64,000 bases of DNA, taken from Kastovskya adunca ATA6-11-RM4. Lineage in GTDB: Bacteria; Cyanobacteriota; Cyanobacteriia; Cyanobacteriales; Coleofasciculaceae. Every line of letters begins with the position of its first letter. Position 1 is the first letter of the stretch. This document shows positions 37,523 to 46,373 of the stretch, piece after piece. The translations under genes were made by a program, and so were the position numbers. The notes beneath the pieces were generated by a model. The model did no database searches. It was not told the DNA's origin and worked only from the letters and a program-made list of their open reading frames with translations. The stretch spans positions 1 through 64,000 of the forward strand of contig JAHHHJ010000014.1 of the NCBI GenBank assembly GCA_019359445.1. Direction: 5' to 3'.

Positions 37523-38828
37523 CGCTTTGCTTCACAACCGAGTTAATATAGTTCCATCGGTTTTTACCGTTATATTCAAAAACTGAAAGATTGAACAGCA
37601 TCAATCGTCCAGTTTCATCTTTAGTAATATCCTTTGTCAGACACACCTGCGCTAAAACCGGATAATGTTCTGTGGGAATAATTCGCTCAAAGTTATACTG
37701 CTCTTGCTTAATCGCATAACTAACATCATCGGTAGTAACTTTATCGTGCTTGCGAGTAGCAGCAGTGAGGCAGGCTCTAGCAGTTATTTGCATTAATTGG
37801 CGCACATGACCCCCGCTAGCTTTGGCTAGTTCTAGCAAGAGCTGACGCGACTCAAACACTGCATCAATTTCAACTCGCTGCTCGATCAAACTAGCAACCG
37901 CTTCTAGTCCCTCTGGATCGTACTCTAAATCGCAGCGATCGCGGTCAAACTGATATATATTTACCATCGGTACAATATTGGGAGTATCGAAGGCGTTGCT
38001 CAAATTTTTTTCAGAGTAAATAATAGAAATTGGTGCTGTGTAAATTACAGTGCAGTGTAGTCCTTGTAATTGTGTAGCATAGTCGAAAAACAAATGATTG
38101 CCTACATTCGGAGGAACTCGATCTAAATTATCAAAAATAACTAAAAATCCTTTCTTGCACTCAGGATACTTTTCTCTAACTTTAACAAAAGCATCACCCA
38201 ACAAAAGGTTAATATCTGCTTGCAAGCGACCGATATCTTTTTGTAGCGTTTGACGGATTACTTCTTTTTGCCTTTCAGACCCTTTAATTTGAGATTGCAG
38301 CTTTGCCAGGAGCTTTGAAAGGAAGGGAATCTGCGCGCCTGCTTCCGCAATAGCTTCTAAACTAATAGATCTTTCAACCGTAGATTCGTTCTCTTGAGTG
38401 ATTTCTTTAAACCAAGTCTCAAAATTACTGAGAAGTTTAGCATCAAACTTTAAACCAATCTTATAAAGTTCATTGGCAATACTTTTGATAATAACTAAAT
38501 ATAAATCTGTATATTCGGCATCATTGATATCTAATTCTGCATCGGCTTCTAAATAAATGACTCTGTATTCAGACTCCCAGCTTTGCTGAATCCGCCTAAG
38601 TTCGGTGCTTTTACCGCATCCCCTATGTCCCGTAAACAAGATAGTGCAAAATTCCGCTGGTTCAAGAAACTCTAAGCGAGTGGTAACGCTTTGAATCGCC
38701 TCAGTGTTGCGGACTTTTGACAAGTCAACATAGTATCGCTGCTGAATATCACCAACCAAGGGACTAACATCGCAAGCGCGAAAGGCGGCTTTAAGGGTAG
38801 TAGCACGGTTATCGGGGAGTGAAGTCAT
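37479..38828 (-). CDS. P-loop ATPase (AAA/STAND-like) partner of the TPR protein
   Basis: 449 residues. Walker A GHRGCGKST at 67-75, Walker B FLVIFDNLDRV near 229-239, and a winged-helix-like C-terminus. The layout is like the ORC/Cdc6- or STAND-type ATPases found with TPR partners. No nuclease, TIR, CHAT or membrane segment is fused. It overlaps the TPR gene by 44 nt, so its stop lies inside the partner. Predicted to be a nucleotide-dependent switch or remodelling factor; target unknown. Confidence 0.85.
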   Translation of the reverse strand: MTSLPDNRATTLKAAFRACDVSPLVGDIQQRYYVDLSKVRNTEAIQSVTTRLEFLEPAEFCTILFTGHRGCGKSTELRRIQQSWESEYRVIYLEADAELDINDAEYTDLYLVIIKSIANELYKIGLKFDAKLLSNFETWFKEITQENESTVERSISLEAIAEAGAQIPFLSKLLAKLQSQIKGSERQKEVIRQTLQKDIGRLQADINLLLGDAFVKVREKYPECKKGFLVIFDNLDRVPPNVGNHLFFDYATQLQGLHCTVIYTAPISIIYSEKNLSNAFDTPNIVPMVNIYQFDRDRCDLEYDPEGLEAVASLIEQRVEIDAVFESRQLLLELAKASGGHVRQLMQITARACLTAATRKHDKVTTDDVSYAIKQEQYNFERIIPTEHYPVLAQVCLTKDITKDETGRLMLFNLSVFEYNGKNRWNYINSVVKQSDAFQKALQAAKKSP

Positions 38829-39253
38829 TGAGCGAATTTAGTTGCTGTAACTGAATATATACAGCAATTTTCAGATGAATACACCACATTCATTTATCAG
38901 TAGGGGCTTGACACAGTGTATTGGTGTCAACTTCAGCTTAAATTCCTCAATCCCTAAAAGGCTATTAAAAATGAATGCACATCTCTAGATAGAGGGAAAT
39001 TAACTTAAAAAATTCAAAGTCAGTAGGAATTAATCGCCGCTCAACCGCAAGTGAATTAGAGGCGATCGCTCAGGAGCGCGAATTAGCCGAAATTCTGGCT
39101 TAAGGGCAACTAAAACCCATTCGGGAACGGTAGAGGGGTCAAGTCTTTCATCTCTAACCCCACAACGATTAAGATGCTTGCGATGAACATTTTAGGCGTG
39201 GTAGCGTCTGAGAGCTAGCTAGAACGATATAAAAGTAGAACAAACGCCCAAAT
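38829..39253. other. 425-bp spacer with a decayed coding stretch
   Basis: Lies upstream of both the leftward ATPase-TPR operon and the rightward flavoprotein gene. Before 39103 a plus-strand frame reads STASELEAIAQERELAEILA and stop, without a start codon in a good place: probably the tail of a lost small gene. Confidence 0.5.
39032..39103 (+). pseudogene. Possible tail of a degraded small gene
   Basis: Reads as a coding-like helix (TASELEAIAQERELAEILA) ending in TAA at 39101-39103, with a HIP1 octamer inside. No matching upstream part. Weak call. Confidence 0.3.
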
Positions 39254-41266
39254 ATGAAGCGATCGCTCATTAGTCTCACCCTCGGCTTAACTTTGCTAGA
39301 ATTCCTTGCCCCGGTTGCCTTTGCTGCGCCACCGAGAACCCCCGATCAAACAGTAGAATGTGAAATTTTGGTTGTGGGAGGTGGACTCGCGGGTGCGGCT
39401 ACCGCCTATGAGGGTTTGCGGGCGGGGCGAACTGTTTGTCTCACTGAGATTACCGACTGGGTAGGTGGACAAATTTCCTCCCAAGGAACCTCCGCACTGG
39501 ATGAACGCCCCACGCAGCGATCGCAACTATTTTATCCTCGCGGCTACCTAGAGTTGCGACAGCAGATTGAACGCAAATACGGCGAACTCAACCCTGGAGA
39601 CTGCTGGGTAAGTGAATCTTGTTTTCTGCCCCGCGACGCCCACAATATGTTGTCAGGTATATTGCGCGATGCGGCAAAGCAAGGGAAAGGGCAGCTTAAA
39701 TGGTTCCCTTCCACAGTAATTAAGGAAGTGGATATTAGTGCCGATGGCAAACAGATTGAAAATGCGATCGCTATTCAACACAAACCTGCTCCTAACGCCC
39801 CGCCCCTCAACACTAGACCTCTATCTCAAACTATTGAGGATTCCTATCAGTACCAATCTTCCTCGCAGTTTGACAAAACCATCATCCGCTTTACTCCCAA
39901 ACCTGCCACAACCCAGCAACCGACAAATTGGTATGTCGTAGACGCCAGCGAAACAGGCGAACTCATCGCCCTAGCTGACGTTCCTTACCGCCTTGGCATC
40001 GATCCTCGTTCCTACTTAGAGCCTTCCTCCGCTAGCACCACGAGCGACCCCTATTGCACCCAAGGCTTTACCTACACCTTTGCCATGGAAGCCACAGAGG
40101 AACCACAGCCCCATCGGATGCCCTCGTTTTATCCCCAGTACGAACCCTACTACAGCTACGAGTTATCTCGACTAGCAGACTTCGGATTAGTGTTTACCTA
40201 TCGGCGCATTTGGAGTCCCCAAGCCGGAGAAACGCAAAAGTTTGGCGGCATAACTTACACCGCCCCCGCGCCGGGAGACATCTCAATGCAGAACTGGACG
40301 TGGGGCAACGATTACCGCCCAGGTAATGCCGTTGATAACCTGGTTTACACCCGCGAACAATTGCAATCCACAGGACAGCTACAACCGGGAAATTGGATGG
40401 GTGGCTTGCGGACAGAAAGCCTGGCTAAAGCTGAGGAAATTTCTCAAGGTTTCTTCCACTGGTTGGTTGCTGGTACGACAGACTCCCAGCTAGGCGATGG
40501 CGTCAAAACACCCCAACCCAACAACCGCTACTTATCGGGGTTAGATTCCCCGATGGGAACGGTGCATGGCTTGTCGAAGTACCCTTACATGCGCGAGGGA
40601 CGGCGAATTATTGGACGCCCCAGTTTTGGTTATCCCCAAGGCTTTGCCGTTGCAGAAATTGATATTTCTCGCCGCGACTACAAAGATGAGTATTACCAAC
40701 AGGCTCTTTCACCCCAAGCCAATCGCAGTTTAGGGGCTGCCCTTGCAGGTTTAGAAGCCATTTCTGCTATTCAAGGCAACAAAACCCCGCAAGACGTGAG
40801 GCGTCGTACTCGCTCTAGTATCTATCCTGATTCGGTAGGGATTGCTCATTACGCTATTGATTTCCACCCCTGTATGACCCTCAGCCCTCCCGAAGCCCCC
40901 GGCAACACGGAACGTGAAGGAGAACGACAGGGTGCAGGTCAAGCTTATCCCTTCCAGATTCCCCTGCGGGCGATGATTCCCCAGAAGATCGATAACTTGC
41001 TGGTGGCGGGGAAAAGTATTGCAACTAGCCACATTGCTGCCGCCGCTTATCGTGTCCATTCCTTTGAATGGTCAGTAGGAGCAGCCGCCGGAACAACCGC
41101 TAGCTTTGCGCTGGAAAACGGCATCATGCCTTACCAGTTAACGGAGGGGCTACCTCGTCAGAAAACGCAGATCCAAGCCCTACGGCAACTTTTGGAAAGA
41201 AATGGCAATCCGACAACATTTCCAAATACTTCTATCTTTAATGAAGATTGGGATGAGTGGAGATAG
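39254..41266 (+). CDS. Exported FAD-dependent oxidoreductase
   Basis: 670 residues. Signal peptide 1-24 (MKRSLISLTLGLTLLEFLAPVAF, cleavage after AFA). FAD motif EILVVGGGLAGAATAYEGLRAG (about 37-58) and WVGGQISSQGTSALDE resemble the large FAD-dependent oxidoreductase group (PF12831 type). The C-terminal IDNLLVAGKSIATSHIAAAAYRVHSFEWSVGAAAG block is typical of it. Probably periplasmic or extracytoplasmic; substrate unknown. Monocistronic. Confidence 0.9.
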   Translation: MKRSLISLTLGLTLLEFLAPVAFAAPPRTPDQTVECEILVVGGGLAGAATAYEGLRAGRTVCLTEITDWVGGQISSQGTSALDERPTQRSQLFYPRGYLELRQQIERKYGELNPGDCWVSESCFLPRDAHNMLSGILRDAAKQGKGQLKWFPSTVIKEVDISADGKQIENAIAIQHKPAPNAPPLNTRPLSQTIEDSYQYQSSSQFDKTIIRFTPKPATTQQPTNWYVVDASETGELIALADVPYRLGIDPRSYLEPSSASTTSDPYCTQGFTYTFAMEATEEPQPHRMPSFYPQYEPYYSYELSRLADFGLVFTYRRIWSPQAGETQKFGGITYTAPAPGDISMQNWTWGNDYRPGNAVDNLVYTREQLQSTGQLQPGNWMGGLRTESLAKAEEISQGFFHWLVAGTTDSQLGDGVKTPQPNNRYLSGLDSPMGTVHGLSKYPYMREGRRIIGRPSFGYPQGFAVAEIDISRRDYKDEYYQQALSPQANRSLGAALAGLEAISAIQGNKTPQDVRRRTRSSIYPDSVGIAHYAIDFHPCMTLSPPEAPGNTEREGERQGAGQAYPFQIPLRAMIPQKIDNLLVAGKSIATSHIAAAAYRVHSFEWSVGAAAGTTASFALENGIMPYQLTEGLPRQKTQIQALRQLLERNGNPTTFPNTSIFNEDWDEWR

Positions 41267-41295
41267 TCATCGGTAGGGTGTTGCCCAATCAGTAG

Positions 41296-41368
41296 GGGCG
41301 TATAGCCTACGCCCATCAAACTTCTGCGTGGGAACCAGAATTTTTAAGGGCGCAAGCCTTGCCCCCCT
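41296..41368. repeat. Paired GC-rich hairpins
   Basis: GGGCGTA-TAGCC-TACGCCC at 41296-41314 and an imperfect AGGGCGCAAG/CTTGCCCCCCT hairpin at 41347-41368. Common cyanobacterial intergenic repeat type; the first may also end transcription of the flavoprotein gene. Confidence 0.7.
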
Positions 41369-41514
41369 AAATCAATCAGTATTCCAAAATTGTCCAATAC
41401 CTGATAAAATCTGGCTTTTATAGCAGAAAAATTGAGCTTTCTGGCAGTACTTCTGTAAACTAGAGGAAAACGAATCGTTGTTTGATTTGTGTGCAGAATT
41501 CTGGTAACTGTCCT

Positions 41515-41841
41515 ATGTCTATGGTAATTTCAGCGGCTTTTTATGCGACCTCGGCTTCGCCTGTTAAAGCTCCTGAACGTTCTGGTCAAGTTACCCAAAA
41601 GCCCTATCCCAACTACAAGGTGATTGTGCTAAATGATGATGTCAACACCTTTCAGTATGTTGCCGAGTGTTTGATGAAGTATATTCCTGGGATGGTAAGC
41701 GATCGCGCTTGGGAACTCACACATCAGGTTCACAACGAAGGGCAAGCAACGGTTTGGGTGGGCCCCAAAGAACAGGCGGAACTTTACCACCAACAGCTTA
41801 GACGTGCCGGGTTAACGATGGCTCCTTTGGAATCAGCGTGA
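41515..41841 (+). CDS. clpS: ATP-dependent Clp protease adaptor ClpS
   Basis: 108 residues from the ATG at 41515 (MSMVISAAFYATSAS). The core YKVIVLNDDVNTFQYVAECLMKYIPG and the C-terminal AELYHQQLRRAGLTMAPLE are typical. ClpS delivers N-degron substrates to ClpAP/ClpCP. Followed 4 nt later by the DUF2103 gene, an order seen in other cyanobacteria. Confidence 0.95.
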   Translation: MSMVISAAFYATSASPVKAPERSGQVTQKPYPNYKVIVLNDDVNTFQYVAECLMKYIPGMVSDRAWELTHQVHNEGQATVWVGPKEQAELYHQQLRRAGLTMAPLESA

Positions 41842-41845
41842 GGTG

Positions 41846-42142
41846 ATGAGTAAACCCAGTGGCGGCAGGTTGGTTTGGAATCACTCTACTCATCTTCAAG
41901 GTTTGATTCCGATTCTGGAACGACTGACTTATTACCAAGGCATTCAAACAATTACGCCTGCTGTGCTGGGACGTACCAAAAGCCATCGCCCTCATTTGCA
42001 ACTCAAAGTGTCTGTCCCCATTCGTGGGGGATTTAAGCTGATTGCTAGAGCCGGAAAAACCTATCAAGAAGTGTTTATCCTCACGAGTTTGAGTCAAGAC
42101 GAATTAGAAGACGCGATCGCTCAAATCCTCAAAGCTAAATAA
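41846..42142 (+). CDS. DUF2103 protein
   Basis: 98 residues from the ATG at 41846 (MSKPSGGRLVWNHSTHLQGL). A His-containing start and a compact C-terminal LSQDELEDAIAQILKAK fit DUF2103, a predicted metal-binding family. Linked to clpS with a 4-nt gap, suggesting co-translation. Function unknown. Confidence 0.85.
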   Translation: MSKPSGGRLVWNHSTHLQGLIPILERLTYYQGIQTITPAVLGRTKSHRPHLQLKVSVPIRGGFKLIARAGKTYQEVFILTSLSQDELEDAIAQILKAK

Positions 42143-42263
42143 TTTTTGGCACAACTGAATAAGAATCGGCGTTGAGTCAAGCAAATTTAGTTCTAGAAGC
42201 GATCGCTTCTGGAATATCTCTGATTCGGCATGTAGATCGTGCCAGAGGTCAGGGGTTTGTTCA

Positions 42264-42294
42264 GATTCCCAACTTCTTGAAGAAGTCGGGGATC
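42264..42294. repeat. 31-nt palindromic repeat
   Basis: GATTCCC - ACTTCTTGAAGAAGT - GGGGATC around a central TTGAA. Belongs to the GATCCCCGACTTCTT... family of cyanobacterial intergenic palindromes. Confidence 0.75.
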
Positions 42295-42343
42295 TCGGCT
42301 GGGAATCTAGAGCCTCGATATTGCCGAATTCAAGTCGAGAACA

Positions 42344-43807
42344 ATGCACGTAATGAAAAGACTTGCCCGCAGCAAACAGCTCATCTGGGCAATTTTGTTG
42401 TGTCTGTCGGTTGTTTTGTTTCCCGTTCTCAGTCAGGCGGTGACGGTGCAGGAGGTTCCCAATCCCCGACAGCTTTATGGCGGTTGGGTAAGCGATGGGG
42501 CAAGTCTGCTCAGTGACAGTACTAAAGCCCAACTGAACGCGATGATTTCTGAGTTGGAGGGTCAAAACGGCAGTGAAATTGCTGTTGTCACGGTGACAGA
42601 AACAGCCCCCGCACCGAGTCCAAAAGCCTTTACTACGGAACTCTTTAACTACTGGGGAATTGGCAAAAAAGACCGGGATAATGGGGTGCTATTTTTGATT
42701 TCAAAAGGCGATCGCCGCGTGGAAATCGAGACGGGTGATGGTTTAGAAGCTATCTTGCCTGATGCCGAAGTAAAGCGAATTATCGATACTCAGATTATCC
42801 CTCAGTTCAAACAGGGTAATTTTGAAGCCGGAGCGATCGCAGGAACTACAGCTTTAGTGGACGTTTTAAAGCCAGAGTCAATCACTCCGATTCAGCCCCC
42901 GCTAAATGCTCCTCTCCCCTCTTCTCAACCCAACGAAACCACGTCTTCGGACGTTCCTAATCTAGAACTAGAACCAGCGCCCTCTTCTCCTCTGCCCAAG
43001 TACGTTGATTTACTCTGGATAATCGCCCTTTTGCTAGCTGTGCTTAGTTACTACGGAACCAAACGAATCGTTTCGCGTCCTGCCGCGATCGCAGCAACGG
43101 GTTCCTTTCGCTTCCAACGTACCGATCCTCACGATCAATCCATTTACTTGCTACTAGGGCTAGGCACGTTTTGTGCCGTTTTTGCGGGATCTTTTCTAAT
43201 TTTAGAATTCTTTGTCCCGTTAGCAGAGACGTCAATCCCACTGATTGCTGCCTTTTTGGGATTAGTCCTCGGCATCCCGCTTTCTTTCTTCCTTGCCCAA
43301 AAGTTTTTTAACCCCAATAAAGAGGGACGAGCCTTGCGAAGCTTTCAGTGTGAAACCTGCGCTCAACCCATGAAGGCTGTCAACTCTGTTTCATTATCCC
43401 AAATCCTCAGCAAGCCAGAAAAAGTCGCCTCGAAGCTGAAGAGCGTTTGCTATGAAGGTTGGCAATGTCCTAGTTGCAGCCCGAAGCTATCGCGTTATGG
43501 AATTAATTTCCGCGCCTATGTCCTCAATTCCATAACTTTCCACAACTGCCCTAAGTGTCAAGAGCTAACGGTCACTCGCACCTCAGATGTTTTGGTACAC
43601 CCAACACAACATAGCACGGGCGTTCGTCTTATTACTGATACCTGTCACTGCTGTAGCTACATTCATGAAAGACGTACAACGATTGCCCGTCTTCCAAGCA
43701 GCAGTAGCAGTAGTAGTAGCAGCAGTAATAGCAGTAGTAGCGGTAGTAGCGGTAGTGACTTCGGCGGTGGTAGCAGCGATGGCGGTGGTGCTGGAGGCAG
43801 TTGGTAA
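42344..43807 (+). CDS. TPM-domain membrane protein with zinc-ribbon-like cysteines
   Basis: 487 residues. Signal peptide or first helix at about 12-33. The TPM domain (about 50-175) has SDGASLLSDSTKAQLN, FNYWGIGKKDRDNGVLFLIS and GLEAILPD. Membrane segments lie near 225 and 265-315. The C-terminal half has several CxxC pairs (CETC, CPSC, CPKC, CHCC), then a Ser/Gly-rich tail. TPM proteins include the Psb32/TLP18.3 photosystem repair phosphatases; the zinc-ribbon extension and tail set this one apart. Role inferred only. Confidence 0.88.
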   Translation: MHVMKRLARSKQLIWAILLCLSVVLFPVLSQAVTVQEVPNPRQLYGGWVSDGASLLSDSTKAQLNAMISELEGQNGSEIAVVTVTETAPAPSPKAFTTELFNYWGIGKKDRDNGVLFLISKGDRRVEIETGDGLEAILPDAEVKRIIDTQIIPQFKQGNFEAGAIAGTTALVDVLKPESITPIQPPLNAPLPSSQPNETTSSDVPNLELEPAPSSPLPKYVDLLWIIALLLAVLSYYGTKRIVSRPAAIAATGSFRFQRTDPHDQSIYLLLGLGTFCAVFAGSFLILEFFVPLAETSIPLIAAFLGLVLGIPLSFFLAQKFFNPNKEGRALRSFQCETCAQPMKAVNSVSLSQILSKPEKVASKLKSVCYEGWQCPSCSPKLSRYGINFRAYVLNSITFHNCPKCQELTVTRTSDVLVHPTQHSTGVRLITDTCHCCSYIHERRTTIARLPSSSSSSSSSSNSSSSGSSGSDFGGGSSDGGGAGGSW

Positions 43808-43830
43808 CGTTGCTGTATTTCAAGCTTCTA

Positions 43831-45123
43831 TTAGAGTTGCCATTGGAAGAAAAGTACCAGACGACCGACAAGGCGATCGCGCCAAGAACGCTTGCGCCAA
43901 TCGGCTAAATTCACTCGCTTACTGCGGGATAAACCTAACTCGAAAAAGTGCTGGATATTTTCCACTATGACTTGATCGGCAGTAGAGATATCTAATTCAT
44001 CGTTGTGGAAAAAGCTGCGCGGGTCAAAGTTGGCACTGCCTGTACTCACCCAAAGGTCATCAATCAACAAAATTTTAGCGTGCAGCATACTCGGCTGGTA
44101 TTCATAAATCTCGATTCCCGCTTTCAAAAGCTCGCCGTAAAGTTCAGTAGAGGCGTAGTAAACAAACTTTTTATCGCTGCGCGATCCCGTGGTGAGGATG
44201 CGGACTTCAACCCCAGTGTTGTGAGTATTGATTAGTTCCTGACGCGATTTGCGGTCAGGCAAAAAATAGGGACTGGCAAGCCAGACTCGCTTTCGAGAAG
44301 CTAAAATACCGCCTTGAAACAAGGCTCTCACTGAAGAAGACCTGTAGGAGGGGTCATCCCCTGGCGTCACTAACATAAGCTCCTCCTCAGCCCGTTCAGG
44401 ATTGAAGATGTGTTTTCCAAAGTCAGCTGTGCCGCCTGTAAGCGTCCAGTGTTGCATGAACACCCCTTCCAGGACAGCAACAACGGTGCCTTCCACGCGA
44501 AATTCAAAGTCAAACCAGGGGGCAGTATCGCCGATTTTATCCAACCCATCCCAATAGTCAGAAATGCCTGCACCGCCGATTAATCCAACTTCTCCATCGA
44601 TTAACAAGAGCTTGCGGTGAGTTCGTCCGGCATAGGTGGTGGGGGCTTTCCAGTCGAAAGAGTTGAAAAAGTGAACTTCGACTCCCGCCTTTTGCAGGCG
44701 ACTCCAGTACTTTTTGGAAATTTCTTTGACGCCGTAACTGTCTACAATAAGCTGAACGTCAACTCCGGCGGCGGCGCGTTCGGCAATCGCGGCGGCGAAG
44801 TCATTGGCGCGTCGCCCTGGCGTCATGAAAAAGGTTTCAAAGTGAATGGTGCGCTTGGCACTGGCGATCGCTTCTAGTCGCGCTGATTGCAGTTCATCCG
44901 CTTCTACCCAAAACCCTGTCGTCACTCCAGTGGTGGTGAGGGAGTTTGATAAGCTGGCAAGAGCAAGCGGAAAGCGGGGTTCATTAGGAGCAGGAACATT
45001 CTTTGCCCTGTACTTGATGCGCTCGCGGAAGGTGCCGAGGAAGTAAAGTGCAAAAAATATTACGACGACTATAACGACAATAGCGATACCGAGCCATTTA
45101 AATATGAAAATGATTTGCTCCAT
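43831..45123 (-). CDS. Phospholipase D-like / cardiolipin synthase-like protein
   Basis: 430 residues with one N-terminal membrane segment (about 8-30). Two HKD motifs, HRKLLLID in the first half and HAKILLIDD in the second, with the GSANFDPRSF follow-up. The family includes cardiolipin synthases and other phosphatidyltransferases. No partner genes; convergent with the TPM gene 23 bp away. Confidence 0.9.
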   Translation of the reverse strand: MEQIIFIFKWLGIAIVVIVVVIFFALYFLGTFRERIKYRAKNVPAPNEPRFPLALASLSNSLTTTGVTTGFWVEADELQSARLEAIASAKRTIHFETFFMTPGRRANDFAAAIAERAAAGVDVQLIVDSYGVKEISKKYWSRLQKAGVEVHFFNSFDWKAPTTYAGRTHRKLLLIDGEVGLIGGAGISDYWDGLDKIGDTAPWFDFEFRVEGTVVAVLEGVFMQHWTLTGGTADFGKHIFNPERAEEELMLVTPGDDPSYRSSSVRALFQGGILASRKRVWLASPYFLPDRKSRQELINTHNTGVEVRILTTGSRSDKKFVYYASTELYGELLKAGIEIYEYQPSMLHAKILLIDDLWVSTGSANFDPRSFFHNDELDISTADQVIVENIQHFFELGLSRSKRVNLADWRKRSWRDRLVGRLVLFFQWQL

Positions 45124-45212
45124 GACAAGGCGCTTGCTCCAAGTTCACCCTCACGTTAGACAAGAATGGAGGGCAAATAAAATTAATCAGATCATTTCAT
45201 TGGTAGTGAGAA

Positions 45213-46316
45213 ATGGCAAACGTTCGGCTTGAAGAAATTACCCGCCAATTCGATAACGTTACGGCAATTGAAAACATTAGTTTTGAAGTGCCAAATGGGG
45301 AATTTTGGGTGTTAGTTGGCCCCTCTGGTTGCGGAAAATCGACAATCTTACGGACGATTGCCGGATTGGAAACAGCAACGAATGGCAATCTCTACATCGG
45401 TGAAAATTTGGTTAATGATGTCCCCGCACGGCAGCGAGATGTGGCAATGGTGTTTCAAAACTACGCCCTTTACCCTCACATGAGCGTGGCGGAAAATCTT
45501 TCCTTTGGGCTGCGGATGCGAAAAGCTGACGCTAAAACTATTGCCGAACGGGTGGAGAGGGTAGCGCGATCGCTGAATATTTCCCATCTCCTCGACCGCA
45601 AGCCTAAACAGCTATCCGGCGGACAACAGCAACGGGTAGCCCTCGGTAGAGCGATCGCCCGCGAACCCCAGGTGTTTCTCCTCGACGAACCCCTGTCTAA
45701 CCTCGATGCTCAGTTGCGGGACGATACTAGAGCCGAACTGAAGCAACTCCACCAACGTCTTGGCATCACTACCCTCTACGTCACCCACGACCAAATCGAA
45801 GCGATGACTTTAGGCGATCGCATCGTCGTATTAGAGGGAGGGAAAATTCAACAAATTGGCGAGCCACAAACGATTTATGCCCGCCCTGCAAACCGCATGG
45901 TCGCAACGTTTCTGGGCAATCCGCCAATGAACATTTTGCCCGCAACTTACACGAATGCAGACTTCCACGTCAGCGGTCAATTCTTACCCTGTCCAGCGGT
46001 CTTGAAAACATCGCTACACCCTACCCAAGAACAAGTGTTTGACTTAGGCATTCGCCCGGAACATCTCAGCATTGTCTCTAGTCCTGCTGAAAAACCCCAA
46101 GTAGAGATGGCTCAACTCACCCTAGAGGTAAACGTCGTTGAACCCTTGGGACGCGAAACATTAATTCGCGGCAATCTCCCAGATTCAGAAGTTTTGTTGA
46201 ACGTACAAGCCGCTGCCAATTGGCGAGGGCGTCCGGGCGATCGCATTACTGTACAACTCAACCTAGACGAGCTATTTGTCTTTGATGCTGCAACGGGTGA
46301 AGTCTTGTATTCGTAG
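45213..46316 (+). CDS. ugpC: ABC transporter ATP-binding protein, sugar/glycerol-phosphate type
   Basis: 367 residues. Walker A GPSGCGKST, Q loop, signature LSGGQQQR, Walker B VFLLDEPLSNLD, then a C-terminal TOBE-like domain. The MalK/UgpC/MsmK type is a shared energiser for several sugar permeases. No permease lies nearby, as is common for this gene. Alternative names (msmK, malK) are equally possible. Confidence 0.9.
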   Translation: MANVRLEEITRQFDNVTAIENISFEVPNGEFWVLVGPSGCGKSTILRTIAGLETATNGNLYIGENLVNDVPARQRDVAMVFQNYALYPHMSVAENLSFGLRMRKADAKTIAERVERVARSLNISHLLDRKPKQLSGGQQQRVALGRAIAREPQVFLLDEPLSNLDAQLRDDTRAELKQLHQRLGITTLYVTHDQIEAMTLGDRIVVLEGGKIQQIGEPQTIYARPANRMVATFLGNPPMNILPATYTNADFHVSGQFLPCPAVLKTSLHPTQEQVFDLGIRPEHLSIVSSPAEKPQVEMAQLTLEVNVVEPLGRETLIRGNLPDSEVLLNVQAAANWRGRPGDRITVQLNLDELFVFDAATGEVLYS

Positions 46317-46373
46317 GAAAATTACGCGGTTGACTGGAGACGCGATCGCTATTTTTTAGCTGATCATCTGAGT

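Noticed and set aside
43587-43970. 127-codon plus-strand frame
   Set aside because: Alternate frame of the AGC/AGT microsatellite; Val/Ala-rich artefact.
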